From the NCBI GenBank assembly GCA_965205725.1, contig OZ242189.1, positions 744,001 to 808,000 of the forward strand: 64,000 nt of DNA, read 5' to 3'. Positions 45,991 through 55,954 of the stretch are shown one piece after another. The stretch is from G965205725 sp965205725 (lineage in GTDB: Bacteria; Pseudomonadota; Gammaproteobacteria; Pseudomonadales; Halieaceae). The notes beneath the pieces are model-generated. The model saw only the letters and a list, made by a program, of their open reading frames with translations. It was not told the origin of the DNA and did not search any database. The translations under genes and the position numbers were made by a program. The number at the start of each line of letters is the position of its first letter. Positions within the stretch are counted from its first letter, which is position 1.

Positions 45991-46024
45991 GAACCGTACG
46001 CGCGAGTTTCCCCGCATACGGCTC
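45991..46024 (-). ncRNA. Group II intron domain V
   Basis: 34-nt hairpin reading GAGCCGTATGCGG, a GAAA-type loop and CGTACGGTTC on the minus strand, the catalytic core of group II introns. Its first bases overlap the maturase stop codon (TGA within TGAGCCG), a common arrangement. Confidence 0.9.
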
Positions 46025-47399
46025 AAGCCTTTACGAAGTCCTCAGAGACCGGCTTTGCAACCGAGAGGTGTTGAGAGTGGAGTTGAGAGTAGAGTTGAGA
46101 GTAGAGTTGGTTGTGACAGTTGGGATGCAATAACACCCGATTGGCAAGCGCATCGTTACCGCCGTGGCTACGGTAAACGATGTGATGGTCATGCCATCCG
46201 CTTTCAGGTGAGATCGCCGTATGGCAGAGCATACATTTTCCGCTCTGTGACTGAAACAACGATAACACTTGCTTGCGATAGGTGAGCTTGTCGCTCATTC
46301 TCGCTTGCAGGCGCTGCTCACCATAGGACTCGAACGTAGGGTCAAACGGGTTAAAATCCGCTTTTACCTTGACGTGTCTTTTGCTGTGCGTGTCTGATAA
46401 ATAAATCAGTTTCACCGTCTTCGTTTCACCCTTCTCATTTCTCAGGTTTTCAGCGAAAGCCCATTGTCGGTTGTCGATGTGATGCCAGTATTTCGCAGCA
46501 ATCCATCGTCTTCCTTTTTTGGAATGTCGCCGTTTTGCCCAACGCCATAGAGCGTTGAACAGTTGCGCGTCAGCACGCCCAAACGCCTCACTGGCCACTT
46601 GATGTTTATGGTAGTTGACCCAACCACGAATGATCGGGTTTAACTGCCAAATCAAGCTGGGCCTGTTTTGCACTTGGGTTGGTTTTGATCACTGTTCTTA
46701 CCTTCGCCATAAACGCTTTTACGTTGTCTTTTGAAGGCTTGATCAGCAGCTTTCCGCCATATTTCCTGGCGTTCCACCCTAAAAAATCAAAACCCTGGTG
46801 GATGGATGTGACATGGGTTTTAGCCGGGGAGAGTTTAAGCCCCCGTTCCGCAAGGAACTGTTCTACTAAAGGTTTGACTTCGTTTTCCAGCAACTCTTTC
46901 GAGATGCCTGAAATAACAAAATCGTCCGCATATCGCACCATATACACTTTGTGCTTTCGGTTCTTTTTACTCCGCTTCCCACCGAAGTGTTCCGCTAAGA
47001 GTCCTTCCAAACCGTCCAGTGCCATGTTTGCCAGGGTAGGGGATATGATCCCGCCCTGTGGCGTACCGGCATGGGTGGCTTGCAGCGCGCCTAAGTCCAC
47101 GACGCCCGCTTGGCCTTTGGCGTTGTCCAGAGTTTCCCGTCCACACCCGGTGTCCGTTTACCCTGGTTCTCGGTTACTCGTCTTACGGCTAACGCCTTGC
47201 CGCAAAATGAACGGGTTAACAGCCGTTGCAGGTTTTGAACCCCGCGCCAGTTATCTTCCCGTGCCGCCTTCGCAATACGAACCTGCATCCCTCGAACTGT
47301 TCGGTGGACATGACCCCAATCTATCTGGTGCCAATCTGCCGGACAGCCGGAAAACGCAGGTGTACTGCCCGCATCTTTCGATGTGTTACACTCTTTCAT
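46023..47399 (-). pseudogene. Group II intron reverse transcriptase/maturase, internally deleted and frameshifted
   Basis: Three overlapping pieces in different frames: 47091-47399 (N-terminus through TPGVDGKLWTTPKAK), 46606-47100 (from ATHAGTPQGGIISP through the YADD active-site block) and 46023-46673 (maturase X domain IWQLNPIIRGWVNYH and HNH nuclease with CMLCHTAISPESGWHDHHIV). RT blocks 1-4 (roughly 140 residues) are missing between the first two pieces. A 1-nt-type frameshift near 46640-46675 separates the others. The C-terminal tail contains a 12-bp tandem repeat (about 46072-46109) encoding QLYS units. Non-functional as read. Confidence 0.85.
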
Positions 47400-48010
47400 G
47401 CTGTTCTCCTATTATCCATTGAACTGAATAAAGGAAGACGGAACCCGCCTCGTGAAAGGCGGGACAACATTCCGCCTCCTTTGAGGATAGCGAAAACCCG
47501 TTAGGGATAATTCCCTTTCGGGTTTTCTTTTGAGGGTTAGCCTGCCATCTTGCGATGAAAGACCAGATGGAAGTGGGCACAGCTTTCGCTGCCGGGTACG
47601 TTCAACCCCGGTATACACATCATTACAATATGTCATTCGCTTTCTCCATCGTCCTCTACCCGCAATCGCAACAGATTGCCTTACGACGCTCCTGCCCCGA
47701 GGGGCGCAATTACGGGCTTACCGAGTTCCGCCCGAGTAACACGATTGGGTTAGGAGTGACCTGTCCGCCGGTGGTGTTTGTGACAGCGTATCCCCAATGT
47801 AAAGAGGGATAACCAACCACATACCTTTTGGTGAAAGCCTGTCAGCTACTTTGGCTTCTTCCTCTATAACGGCGTTTATCAGTCATTCACTTACGTTCTC
47901 CATTCCAATCAGCCTAGCCCCTCAACCGCCGTGTAGCTGGCAGTATCCTTTTGTCGTCTCTCGACCACAAAGCCTCCGAAGAGGGGGTACATTGTCAGGG
48001 CGCTTCGCAC

Positions 48011-48688
48011 AAATCTGTTACCAGACATGCACTGCCCCTAGACTACCGTTAGCTGTATAACGGGTTCTTCTCATGGTCAACCATGTAGAACCATTACTCG
48101 AACAGCTTAGGGCACTTCATACACTCACGACTACGGCTTCCGTTTCTCAGTCGGATTCCCATGAGCGGCCATTAATGTCTGGCCGACAGAATGCTTGCTG
48201 GACTCCAGCATTCAAGGAGAAGGTCGTCCCAAAACATCTGGATGACCCGTATTCCCCTCTAGGACGAGGGAAGAAGGAGAGGGCCGAGGCCTGGCAAGAG
48301 TTTCGCTCTCCGCGTCTTGCCTGGTTAAAAGGTGTCTATTGGGTTCAGTGATACCCGATACGATGGGGTATGTATTCCGGTTTGACTTCCGGGGTACTGC
48401 GTGTGGTCGCTCATGCGACAAAGGTTGCCGATTGTATTGCCTGCGCAGCTTACCCTGCTGTGTTTGACACCTCAGTTCGCACTTGAGGCCTTTCTTGTCA
48501 GGTTGCGAATGTAGGCTCCTTCAATCCTTTCGGATTTTCAGTTGAGACTGACCCCTACAGGGTGCCGTTTTAACCCCGACGGCCGGGTGAGAGGGAAGGC
48601 CAAAAAGTTGTTGACAACTCCTCAGCCTCTTAGCATAATAACAACATAAGTTATTGATTATACTAAGGAAAGTTCGCCATCGTCGCAC
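48011..48688. other. Non-coding hairpin-rich region between intron and etfD
   Basis: 678 nt with no credible gene. On the minus strand just after the etfD stop is a long imperfect inverted repeat (about 48629-48668, arms CTTAGTATAAT and ATTATGCTAAG). Further down come several GC hairpins and a GTGCG motif at 48683-48687 directly after the stop. The sequence looks like folded RNA, possibly the 5' part of a second, truncated group II intron, but I cannot align it to the intact leader. Confidence 0.4.
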
Positions 48689-50338
48689 TTACATATTGGG
48701 ATAGTTTGGACCGCCGAAGCCTTCTGGCGTCACCCAGGTGATATTCTGCGACGGGTCTTTGATGTCACAGGTTTTGCAGTGTACGCAGTTTTGCCCGTTA
48801 ATTTGAAAACGTGCGCCTTTTGCATCTTCAATTATTTCATACACACCCGCCGGGCAATAGCGCTGAGCTGGCTCATCCCACTGCGGCAGGTTCACTGACA
48901 TCGGGATAGAATCGTCCTTCAAGGTCAGGTGGCAGGGCTGGTCTTCTTCGTGGTTAGTATTCGACAGGAATACCGAGGCAAGGCGATCAAAGCTGACCGT
49001 GTTATCGGGCTTGGGATAATCAATTTTCTTGCTATCTGCTGCGGGCTTAAGCGTTGCATGATCGGGCACTGAATCGCGCAGGGTAAACGGCATGCGGCCA
49101 CCAAAGATGTTTTGGTCTATCCAAACCATGCCCGAGCCAATCAGGAATCCAAATTTGTGCATGAAGCCAGCAAAGTTGCGGGTGGTATACAGTTCCTCGT
49201 GCAGCCAGGAGTTCTCAATATTGGTGGCGTAACTCTCCAGGTCAGATGAGGCGCCCTCTGCGGTCAATGCGTCAACCACGGTTTCTGCGGCGAGAAGGCC
49301 ACTTTTCATGGCAGTGTGGTTGCCTTTGATTTTCACGCTATTCATGGTGCCAGCGTCACAGCCGATCAACAAACCACCAGGGAAGTGCATTTTCGGCAGG
49401 GAGTTAATGCCACCTTTAGCCAGAGCGCGGGCACCGTACGAAATACGCGAGCCACCTGCCAGATACTTAATTGTCTCCGGGTGATGCTTCCAGCGCTGCA
49501 ACTCCTCAAAGGGGCTGACATGGGGGTTGGAGTAGTTCAGGTCAGTGATCAGGCCCAAATACACCTGATTGTTCTCTGCGTGGTACAAGAACGCACCACC
49601 AGAGGAATTGCTCTCGCTTAAAGGCCAGCCCAGGCCGTGAACCACCAGGCCCGGCTCATGCCTGTCGGGGTCAATTTCCCAGATTTCCTTGATGCCAATA
49701 CCGTAATGCTGAGGGTCTTTACCTGCATCCAGGTCAAATTTCTCAATTAACTGCTTGCCCAGGTGACCGCGGCAACCCTCTGCGAACAGGGTGTATTTGG
49801 CGTGCAGTTCCATGCCGGGCATATAGCTGTCTTTGTGTTCACCACTCTCGGCAATACCCATATCGCCCGTGGCAATACCTTTTACGCTGCCATCTTCGCG
49901 GTACAAGACTTCAGCAGCGGCAAACCCCGGATACACCTCAACCCCAAGACCCTCGGCCTGTTCCGCCATCCAGCGGCATACATTTCCCATGGAAACAATG
50001 TAGTTGCCGTCGTTGTGAGTAGGTTTAGGGATCATCCAGTTCGGCAGTTTCACGGCGCTGTTTTTACCGAAATAGAAGAAAAACTTGTCGCCGATAACTT
50101 CAGTTTCCAGTGGGGCGCCCAATGCTTTCCAATCGGGGAAGAGTTCATTCATAGCGCGAGGCTCCAATACCGCGCCAGAAAGGGTGTGAGCACCGATTTC
50201 AGAGCCTTTTTCTACCAGGCATACGGTAATTTCCTGCTTTTTTTCAGCAGCTAACTGCATAATGCGACACGCTGCGGACAACCCGGCCGGGCCGCCACCA
50301 ACAATTATCACATCAAATTCCATTGATTCGCGTTCCAC
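48689..50338 (-). CDS. etfD: Electron transfer flavoprotein-ubiquinone oxidoreductase
   Basis: Inner-membrane enzyme passing electrons from ETF to quinone. 549 aa, GTG start at 50338 six nt after GAGGAG (an ATG five codons later is possible). The FAD motif is VGGGPAGLSAA. The C-terminal [4Fe-4S] ferredoxin-like domain has CVHCKTCDI, and a membrane-associating GGxxIGCDAGTMN-type segment lies mid-protein. Divergent from etfBA, its electron donor, with a 239-nt shared control region. Confidence 0.95.
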   Translation of the reverse strand: MERESMEFDVIIVGGGPAGLSAACRIMQLAAEKKQEITVCLVEKGSEIGAHTLSGAVLEPRAMNELFPDWKALGAPLETEVIGDKFFFYFGKNSAVKLPNWMIPKPTHNDGNYIVSMGNVCRWMAEQAEGLGVEVYPGFAAAEVLYREDGSVKGIATGDMGIAESGEHKDSYMPGMELHAKYTLFAEGCRGHLGKQLIEKFDLDAGKDPQHYGIGIKEIWEIDPDRHEPGLVVHGLGWPLSESNSSGGAFLYHAENNQVYLGLITDLNYSNPHVSPFEELQRWKHHPETIKYLAGGSRISYGARALAKGGINSLPKMHFPGGLLIGCDAGTMNSVKIKGNHTAMKSGLLAAETVVDALTAEGASSDLESYATNIENSWLHEELYTTRNFAGFMHKFGFLIGSGMVWIDQNIFGGRMPFTLRDSVPDHATLKPAADSKKIDYPKPDNTVSFDRLASVFLSNTNHEEDQPCHLTLKDDSIPMSVNLPQWDEPAQRYCPAGVYEIIEDAKGARFQINGQNCVHCKTCDIKDPSQNITWVTPEGFGGPNYPNM

Positions 50339-50489
50339 CTGCTGCTCCTCTACTTGCCTTAAAAAGAATGACTCAAACTATGGAACGGCAAGTATATAAT
50401 TTTACCGCGTTAATCTCTATTTATCGGTGAAATAGCGATCATTGACCGGTGTCATTTCAGGTCAATCTACTTACAGGCAGGTTAAGCTA

Positions 50490-50518
50490 TTGACCTAAAG
50501 CAGCGATATGGGCATGAT
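50490..50518 (+). promoter_or_regulatory. Candidate promoter of etfBA
   Basis: TTGACC at 50490-50495, 17-nt spacer and CATGAT at 50513-50518, about 60 nt before the etfB ATG. Moderate match only. Confidence 0.4.
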
Positions 50519-50577
50519 ACCGGCCCAAATCGCGTGGCTTGCCACGAAATCCACCCTTGCAAATCAATGGAGAATCC

Positions 50578-51330
50578 ATGAAGGTTCTTGTTGCTGTGAA
50601 GCGTGTTGTTGACTACAACGTCAAGGTACGCGCCAAAGCTGATGGTTCTGATGTCGACTTGAACAACATCAAAATGTCCATCAATCCCTTTTGTGAAATC
50701 GCTGTAGAAGAGGCAGTACGCCTCAAAGAAGCGGGTACTGCCACTGAGGTAATTGCCGTTTCAATCGGCGATAAGTCGTGCCAGGAGCAAATTCGTACTG
50801 CTCTGGCGCTGGGTGCTGATCGCGGCATTCAGGTAGAAACTGAAGGCAGTGTTGAGCCTTTAGTGGTTGCCAAGTTGCTGACAGGCGTTGTTGAAAAAGA
50901 ACAGCCTCAACTGGTAATTTTGGGTAAGCAGTCTATCGACGGTGACAACAATCAAACCGGCCAAATGCTGGGTGCACTGGCGAATATGCCCCAGGGTACT
51001 TTTGCTTCTGAAGTGGTTATTGACGGTGACAAAGCTCATGTAACCCGTGAAATTGATGGTGGACTGCAAACCATTGCGCTGAACTTGCCTGCAATTGTAA
51101 CGACTGACCTGCGTTTGAACGAGCCGCGTTATGCCTCTCTGCCGAACATTATGAAGGCCAAGAAAAAGCCGCTGGATGTGTACACACCGGCTGATTTGGG
51201 CGTTGAGGTAAAAGCACACCTGACTACTTTGAAAGTTGAGCCGCCTGCGGAACGTCAAGCGGGCATCATCGTCGAAGATGTGGCACAGTTGGTCGACAAA
51301 CTGAAGAATGAGGCGAAAGTAATATCATGA
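50578..51330 (+). CDS. etfB: Electron transfer flavoprotein beta subunit
   Basis: 250 aa from ATG 50578 (MKVLVAVKRVVDYNVKVR), preceded by a GGAG site; the frame is open 13 codons further but that stretch is not ETF-like. The AMP-binding region and the recognition loop LRLNEPRYASLPNIMKAKKK, which docks on acyl-CoA dehydrogenases, are clear. Overlaps etfA by 4 nt (ATGA). Confidence 0.96.
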   Translation: MKVLVAVKRVVDYNVKVRAKADGSDVDLNNIKMSINPFCEIAVEEAVRLKEAGTATEVIAVSIGDKSCQEQIRTALALGADRGIQVETEGSVEPLVVAKLLTGVVEKEQPQLVILGKQSIDGDNNQTGQMLGALANMPQGTFASEVVIDGDKAHVTREIDGGLQTIALNLPAIVTTDLRLNEPRYASLPNIMKAKKKPLDVYTPADLGVEVKAHLTTLKVEPPAERQAGIIVEDVAQLVDKLKNEAKVIS

Positions 51331-52256
51331 GTACTCTGGTTATTGCAGAACACGACAACAACAGCATTAAGGGCGCGACCCTCAGCGCTGTTGCCGCTGC
51401 CCAGGCCATGGGCGCTGATGTAGACGTACTGGTTGCCGGTGCAGATTGTGCCGCCGCCGGTGAAGCTGCCGCTAAAATTGCTGGCGTAAGTAAAGTTCTG
51501 GTTGCTGATAACGCCGTTTACGGGCACCAGTTGGCAGAAAACGTGGCCCTGTTGGCCGCCGAAGTTGGCGCCAATTATGACAATATAGTGGCGCCTGATA
51601 CCAGCAATGGTAAAAACCTCACGCCGCGTATCGCTGCACTGCTTGATGTTGGCCAGATTTCAGACATTATTTCAGTTGAGTCTGCCGATACATTCAAGCG
51701 TCCCATCTATGCGGGTAACGTAATAGCAACTGTGCAAAGTGCCGACCCCAAAAAAGTTATTACCGTGCGCTCCACCGCCTTTGACGGCGTTGCAGCCGAA
51801 GGTGGTTCCGCTACTGTTGAAGCCCTGGATTCAGCCCACGATGCGGGTCTGTCCAGCTTCGTCAATGAAGAAGTAGCGGTTTCGGACCGCCCCGAACTCA
51901 CTGCGGCTGACATCATTATTTCAGGTGGTCGCGGTATGCAGAACGGTGAGAACTTCGCCATGCTGGAAGCTATCGCTGATAAGCTCGGAGCAGCAGTAGG
52001 CGCATCGCGCGCTGCTGTTGATGCGGGCTTTGTGGCCAACGACATGCAAGTAGGGCAGACCGGTAAGATCGTCGCGCCTGACCTGTATATCGCTGTGGGC
52101 ATCTCGGGTGCCATCCAGCACCTGGCGGGTATGAAAGACTCTAAAGTCATCGTTGCGATCAACAAAGACGAAGATGCACCTATCTTTCAGGTAGCCGATT
52201 ATGGACTGGTTGCCGATCTGTTTAATGCGATACCTGAGCTGGATTCTGCGTTGTAA
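51327..52256 (+). CDS. etfA: Electron transfer flavoprotein alpha subunit
   Basis: 309 aa. The C-terminal FAD-binding domain shows SGGRGMQNGENF, GASRAAVDAGF, QVGQTGKIVAPDLYIAVGISGAIQH and AINKDEDAPIF, the complete ETF-alpha signature. Forms the heterodimer with EtfB that collects electrons from acyl-CoA and other dehydrogenases and hands them to EtfD. Ends at a rho-independent terminator. Confidence 0.97.
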   Translation: MSTLVIAEHDNNSIKGATLSAVAAAQAMGADVDVLVAGADCAAAGEAAAKIAGVSKVLVADNAVYGHQLAENVALLAAEVGANYDNIVAPDTSNGKNLTPRIAALLDVGQISDIISVESADTFKRPIYAGNVIATVQSADPKKVITVRSTAFDGVAAEGGSATVEALDSAHDAGLSSFVNEEVAVSDRPELTAADIIISGGRGMQNGENFAMLEAIADKLGAAVGASRAAVDAGFVANDMQVGQTGKIVAPDLYIAVGISGAIQHLAGMKDSKVIVAINKDEDAPIFQVADYGLVADLFNAIPELDSAL

Positions 52257-52277
52257 AAAAGACTCTCATGTCTCTTC

Positions 52278-52303
52278 AAAAACCGGCCTGGCGCCGGTTT
52301 TTT
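52278..52303 (+). terminator. Rho-independent terminator after etfA
   Basis: AACCGGC (52281-52287) and GCCGGTT (52293-52299) form a GC-rich stem with a short loop, extended by A-T pairs and followed by a T run to 52303. Confidence 0.88.
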
Positions 52304-52433
52304 CGTGCATTTAAATGAGCGCGTTAGCAAAGAAGTCTAAATCGAGACCTTTGCCTTTTGATAGGCTTGATAGCCCACTGCCATGCTTGCACGCGCCCTT
52401 TAGGCCGCAGCGAAACATGCGGTTTGAAAATTT

Positions 52434-53606
52434 TTAATCCCTCCGCAGCCTGTCGCTAATCGCAATCGGGGTAGGGTAGTGCAGCACCACAATATAGGAT
52501 GACACCACAAAGGTAATGATGGTCGTTGCCTGAATGAGCAGGCTGGCTTCAGCGGAAATCAGCTTACCTGTGGTGGCCACATAGGCTATCAATAGTGAGA
52601 ATTCGCTAACCTGTCCCAGCCGGAACCCCAAGTCCCAGGCCAGTATGCGCTTCTCACTCACGCCTTTTAGCAGGAACCGGTATACAACAGGCTTTAGCAC
52701 GAGTACAAGTGCTGCCAAAATCAGTGCAGGCATCCATATCTCGGTTAACATCGGCAGGTTGAAACGCGCGCCCACTGAGAAAAAGAACAACACCAGAAAG
52801 AAGTCTCTCAGCGGCTTCAGGTTTACGGCGATGTATTGAGAGATCGGGCTGGTCGCGATGGTGATGCCAGCGATAAACGCGCCGATTTCACCGGACAGTC
52901 CCACAGCATGAGCTGCTTCTGACATGCCGAGGCACCAACCAATTGCCAGCAAAAAAATGTATTCGTGAAAGCGGTCAAACCTTGTGATGAGTGGCAGCAA
53001 TACATAGCGCACTATCAGTAACGCCGAGCCTGCAAGCAGTGGCAGGGCTAGCAGCACCTGTATAAAGCTCGGCGCCGAATCACTTGCGGTATCTGAGGCA
53101 CTCAATAAAAACATCAATACCAGTATCGCCAGCAAATCCTGTATTAGCAGCAGGCCAATCATCAGTTCCCCGATATGACGATGGTGTAGCACGGTGGTTG
53201 GCAGCAATTTAATACCGATGATGGTCGAGGAGAACATCATGGCGGCGCCGATAACCAGTGAGTCAAAGCGGTTAAAGCCAAACAGGTAGGCCACGAAATA
53301 GCCCATCAGTAAAAACGCGCCGGAAGAAATAAAGGCCACTACGATGGATTTTTTGAGTGTTCCCCAGAGCGCCTGGGGCTGCATGTCCAGGCCGAGCAGG
53401 AATAAAAGGAAAATGATGCCGATATGAGCAATGTCAGAAAGCAGGTTGAGGTCGCTGACCAGGTGCATTCCGTAGGGGCCAATCATGGCACCCAGAACAA
53501 TATAGGCAATGATGAGTGGCTGGCGGGTATACAGCGCTATCGACGCAAGTACCGCTGCGCCGGTAAAAATGAGAAAAAAGGAAAAGGTGATTGCACTGAT
53601 ATCCAT
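52434..53606 (-). CDS. Cation:proton antiporter (CPA2 family)
   Basis: 390-aa membrane protein with about 11-12 spans, resembling the membrane domain of KefB/KefC/YbaL. Typical pieces are LGAMIGPYGMHLV, LLFLLGLDMQPQALW, MMFSSTIIGIKLLP, LLIQDLLAILVL (with the conserved Asp in QD) and GLSGEIGAFIAGITIA. It lacks the C-terminal NAD-binding RCK/TrkA-N domain of KefB/KefC. Probably exchanges K+ or Na+ for H+. Single gene. Confidence 0.88.
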   Translation of the reverse strand: MDISAITFSFFLIFTGAAVLASIALYTRQPLIIAYIVLGAMIGPYGMHLVSDLNLLSDIAHIGIIFLLFLLGLDMQPQALWGTLKKSIVVAFISSGAFLLMGYFVAYLFGFNRFDSLVIGAAMMFSSTIIGIKLLPTTVLHHRHIGELMIGLLLIQDLLAILVLMFLLSASDTASDSAPSFIQVLLALPLLAGSALLIVRYVLLPLITRFDRFHEYIFLLAIGWCLGMSEAAHAVGLSGEIGAFIAGITIATSPISQYIAVNLKPLRDFFLVLFFFSVGARFNLPMLTEIWMPALILAALVLVLKPVVYRFLLKGVSEKRILAWDLGFRLGQVSEFSLLIAYVATTGKLISAEASLLIQATTIITFVVSSYIVVLHYPTPIAISDRLRRD

Positions 53607-53662
53607 TGTCGGATTATATCAGCGCTGCCGGTCTGCGTCTGAACCATGACAAAGTACCGCGC

Positions 53663-54133
53663 TTATCGGTGGTCTGTATCTAGCAGGCTTCTGCATCTTT
53701 GGAATAGTGGCTGCGGCTGATCAACAGACGCCTGATACACCTCGGAAAAATCTTTCAGACTTGCCAGGCAGGCTTCCAGCTCAGCCGATTGCTGCTGGTC
53801 TGCGGCAAACTGAAAGGCGTTAAAGCCACAGCGCTGCATATAGAACAACTGATCGCGCATAAAGTAACCAACGGCCCTCAACTCGCCGACATAGCCCAGC
53901 TCGCGCAATTCGCGTGCATAGGAAAAACCGCGACCATCGGCGAAAACCGGAAAATTAATGGCGATGTAATCCAGGCTCGCCAGATCGCCCTGAATCAAAT
54001 CCGGGGTTTCTCCCGGTTCCAGAATAACGGCATTGCCACCACGCTGATTGTATTCTTCAAGGCCTGGTGGCACAGGGCTGTCATCGCTAACCACCTGACC
54101 ATCTCTAATTAACTCTCTTGCCAAATCAGGCAT
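53663..54133 (-). CDS. DUF934 protein linked to sulfite reductase
   Basis: 156 aa from ATG 54133, chosen because AAGGAG lies 7 nt upstream; GTG 54139 is too close to it. The pattern LIQGDLASLDYIAINFPVFADGRGFSYARELRELGYVGELRAVGYFMRDQ is typical of DUF934 proteins, which consistently follow the cysI-type gene. A role in sulfite reduction is inferred from that linkage only. The start overlaps the end of cysI. Confidence 0.88.
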   Translation of the reverse strand: MPDLARELIRDGQVVSDDSPVPPGLEEYNQRGGNAVILEPGETPDLIQGDLASLDYIAINFPVFADGRGFSYARELRELGYVGELRAVGYFMRDQLFYMQRCGFNAFQFAADQQQSAELEACLASLKDFSEVYQASVDQPQPLFQRCRSLLDTDHR

Positions 54134-55784
54134 ACACACGCTCCTTGAAAGGGGCCAGTCCTATACGGCGATAAGTGTCCAAAAATGATTCTTCGTCGCT
54201 GCGTTTTTCCAGGTAGGTCTTGATGATTTTTTCGATCACATCGGGCATGTCATCCTGCCTGAACGAAGGCCCAAGAATTTTGCCGATAGAGGCGTCCTTG
54301 TCCTGGTTGCCGCCCAGGCTAACCTGATAGAACTCTTCACCTTTCTTGTCAACACCCAGCACCCCAATGTGGCCGATATGGTGGTGACCGCAGGCGTTCA
54401 TACATCCCGAAATATTCAAATCCAGTGGGCCGAGGTCGTATAGATAATCCAGGTCATCAAAACGAGTTTGAAGAGCTTCGGCAACCGGAATAGATTTAGC
54501 GTTCGCCAGCGCGCAGTAGTCGCCCCCTGGACAGCAAATCATATCGGTTAAATAGCCGATGTTTGGTGTGGCCAATCCCAGCGCAGCCAATCCCCGCCAG
54601 AGTGTGTAGAGCTGGGCTTGTTCTACATCGGCCAACACCAGGTTCTGTTGGTGAGTGGTGCGAACTTCGCCGAACGAGTAGCGATCAGCCAGCTCGGCCA
54701 CTGCTTCCATCTGTACATCTGTAATATCGCCGGGTGCATAGCCCGTGCTCTTGACCGATAAATTGACGATGCGATAGCCAGCGACGCGATGCGGCAATGT
54801 GTTGCGTTGCAACCAGTTAGCAAAGGCCTTGTCTTCATTGGCCTGCGCATCCAGGTCGCTTTGCGCCTGTAGCGCATCGATACTTGCGTAATCGGGCTCG
54901 CTGAAGTAGCTGGAAACCCGGGCCACTTCCGAATCTGTCAAAGTAGACGGGCCATCCTGCAAACGTGTCCACTGGGCTGCAACCGCATTGCGGAAGGCGT
55001 CTGGCCCCATGGCTTTAACCAGAATTTTTATGCGTGCCTTGTACTTGTTGTCACGGCGACCATGCTGGTTGTACACCCGCAATATCGCTTCGAGATAGGT
55101 GATCAGGTGTTTCTTGTCCAGCCATTCACAAATTTCAGAACCGATAACCGGGGTGCGACCTAATCCACCACCGACCAATACTCGAAAGCCGAGCTCACCG
55201 GATTCAGGGTGTTTAACCAGTTCCAGGCCAATATCGTGATTGTGGATAGCGGCGCGATCAGATTCAGTGCCGCACACCGCAATTTTGAATTTACGCGGCA
55301 GGAAAGCGAACTCAGGATGAAATGTGGACCACTGGCGGATAATTTCACACCAGGGACGGGGGTCCTCCAGTTCATCAGTGGCGACACCGGCAAACTGATC
55401 AGTGGTGGTGTTGCGAATACAGTTGCCGCTGGTTTGCACGGCGTGCATCTGCACGGTAGCCAACTCAGCTAAAATATCAGGCACATCTTCCAGCATCGGC
55501 CAGTTCAACTGCAAGTTTTGGCGAGTGCTTAAATGGGCATAGCCTTTGTCGTACTTGCGCGTGATTTCAGCCAGCTTGCGCAGTTGAACACTACTGAGCA
55601 TGCCGTAAGGGATACAAATTCGCAGCATGGGGGCAAGCCGTTGCAGGTAGAGGCCGTTTTGCAGGCGCAGGGGCAAAAACTGCTCTTCCGAGATTTTACC
55701 GGCCAGATAGCGGTCGGTTTGGTTGCGATACTGCGCAACGCGCTCTTCAATAATGCGTTGGTCATGCTGATCGTAGATATACAT
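54126..55784 (-). CDS. cysI: Nitrite/sulfite reductase hemoprotein (CysI type)
   Basis: Reduces sulfite to sulfide for cysteine synthesis using siroheme and a [4Fe-4S] cluster. 552 aa from ATG 55784 (MYIYDQHDQRIIEERVAQYRN); an extra 18 codons to 55838 are open but do not look native. The cluster/siroheme ligands are in ICCPGGDYCALANA and SGCMNACGHHH. Both halves of the pseudo-twofold ferredoxin-like repeat are present. Co-transcribed with DUF934. Confidence 0.92.
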   Translation of the reverse strand: MYIYDQHDQRIIEERVAQYRNQTDRYLAGKISEEQFLPLRLQNGLYLQRLAPMLRICIPYGMLSSVQLRKLAEITRKYDKGYAHLSTRQNLQLNWPMLEDVPDILAELATVQMHAVQTSGNCIRNTTTDQFAGVATDELEDPRPWCEIIRQWSTFHPEFAFLPRKFKIAVCGTESDRAAIHNHDIGLELVKHPESGELGFRVLVGGGLGRTPVIGSEICEWLDKKHLITYLEAILRVYNQHGRRDNKYKARIKILVKAMGPDAFRNAVAAQWTRLQDGPSTLTDSEVARVSSYFSEPDYASIDALQAQSDLDAQANEDKAFANWLQRNTLPHRVAGYRIVNLSVKSTGYAPGDITDVQMEAVAELADRYSFGEVRTTHQQNLVLADVEQAQLYTLWRGLAALGLATPNIGYLTDMICCPGGDYCALANAKSIPVAEALQTRFDDLDYLYDLGPLDLNISGCMNACGHHHIGHIGVLGVDKKGEEFYQVSLGGNQDKDASIGKILGPSFRQDDMPDVIEKIIKTYLEKRSDEESFLDTYRRIGLAPFKERVYA

Positions 55785-55891
55785 AGATAGAATACGAGTC
55801 AGAGTTAAAACACTGACCCCCAACTGTAGTGAGTTCAAGGTCGCTTACTCTATCAAAAAGCCCGCATCGTCAAAACATGGTTGTTTCGATA

Positions 55892-55918
55892 TTGATTATC
55901 GGAAAACTCGGGTATAAT
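55892..55918 (+). promoter_or_regulatory. Promoter of the 31-aa membrane microprotein
   Basis: TTGATT at 55892-55897, 15-nt spacer and a perfect TATAAT at 55913-55918, 36 nt before the ATG at 55955. Confidence 0.55.
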
Positions 55919-55954
55919 CGCCGCTGTTTTTAGACCAGTTTAAGAGGCTTTAGT

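Larger units (their letters stand above)
45950..48010 (-). mobile_element. Degenerate group II intron
   Basis: Minus-strand retroelement of about 2.06 kb. The proposed 5' end is GTGCG (48006-48010), the canonical group II start, about 610 nt before the maturase gene, a normal leader length. The 3' end is ...TTACCCGAC at 45950. Domain V is intact and domain VI follows it. The maturase has lost RT blocks and carries two frameshifts, so the intron can hardly splice or move alone. The exact 5' boundary is inferred. Confidence 0.7.

Noticed and set aside
46679..47422. 247-codon plus-strand frame
   Set aside because: Antisense of the group II intron maturase, whose RT motifs are on the minus strand.
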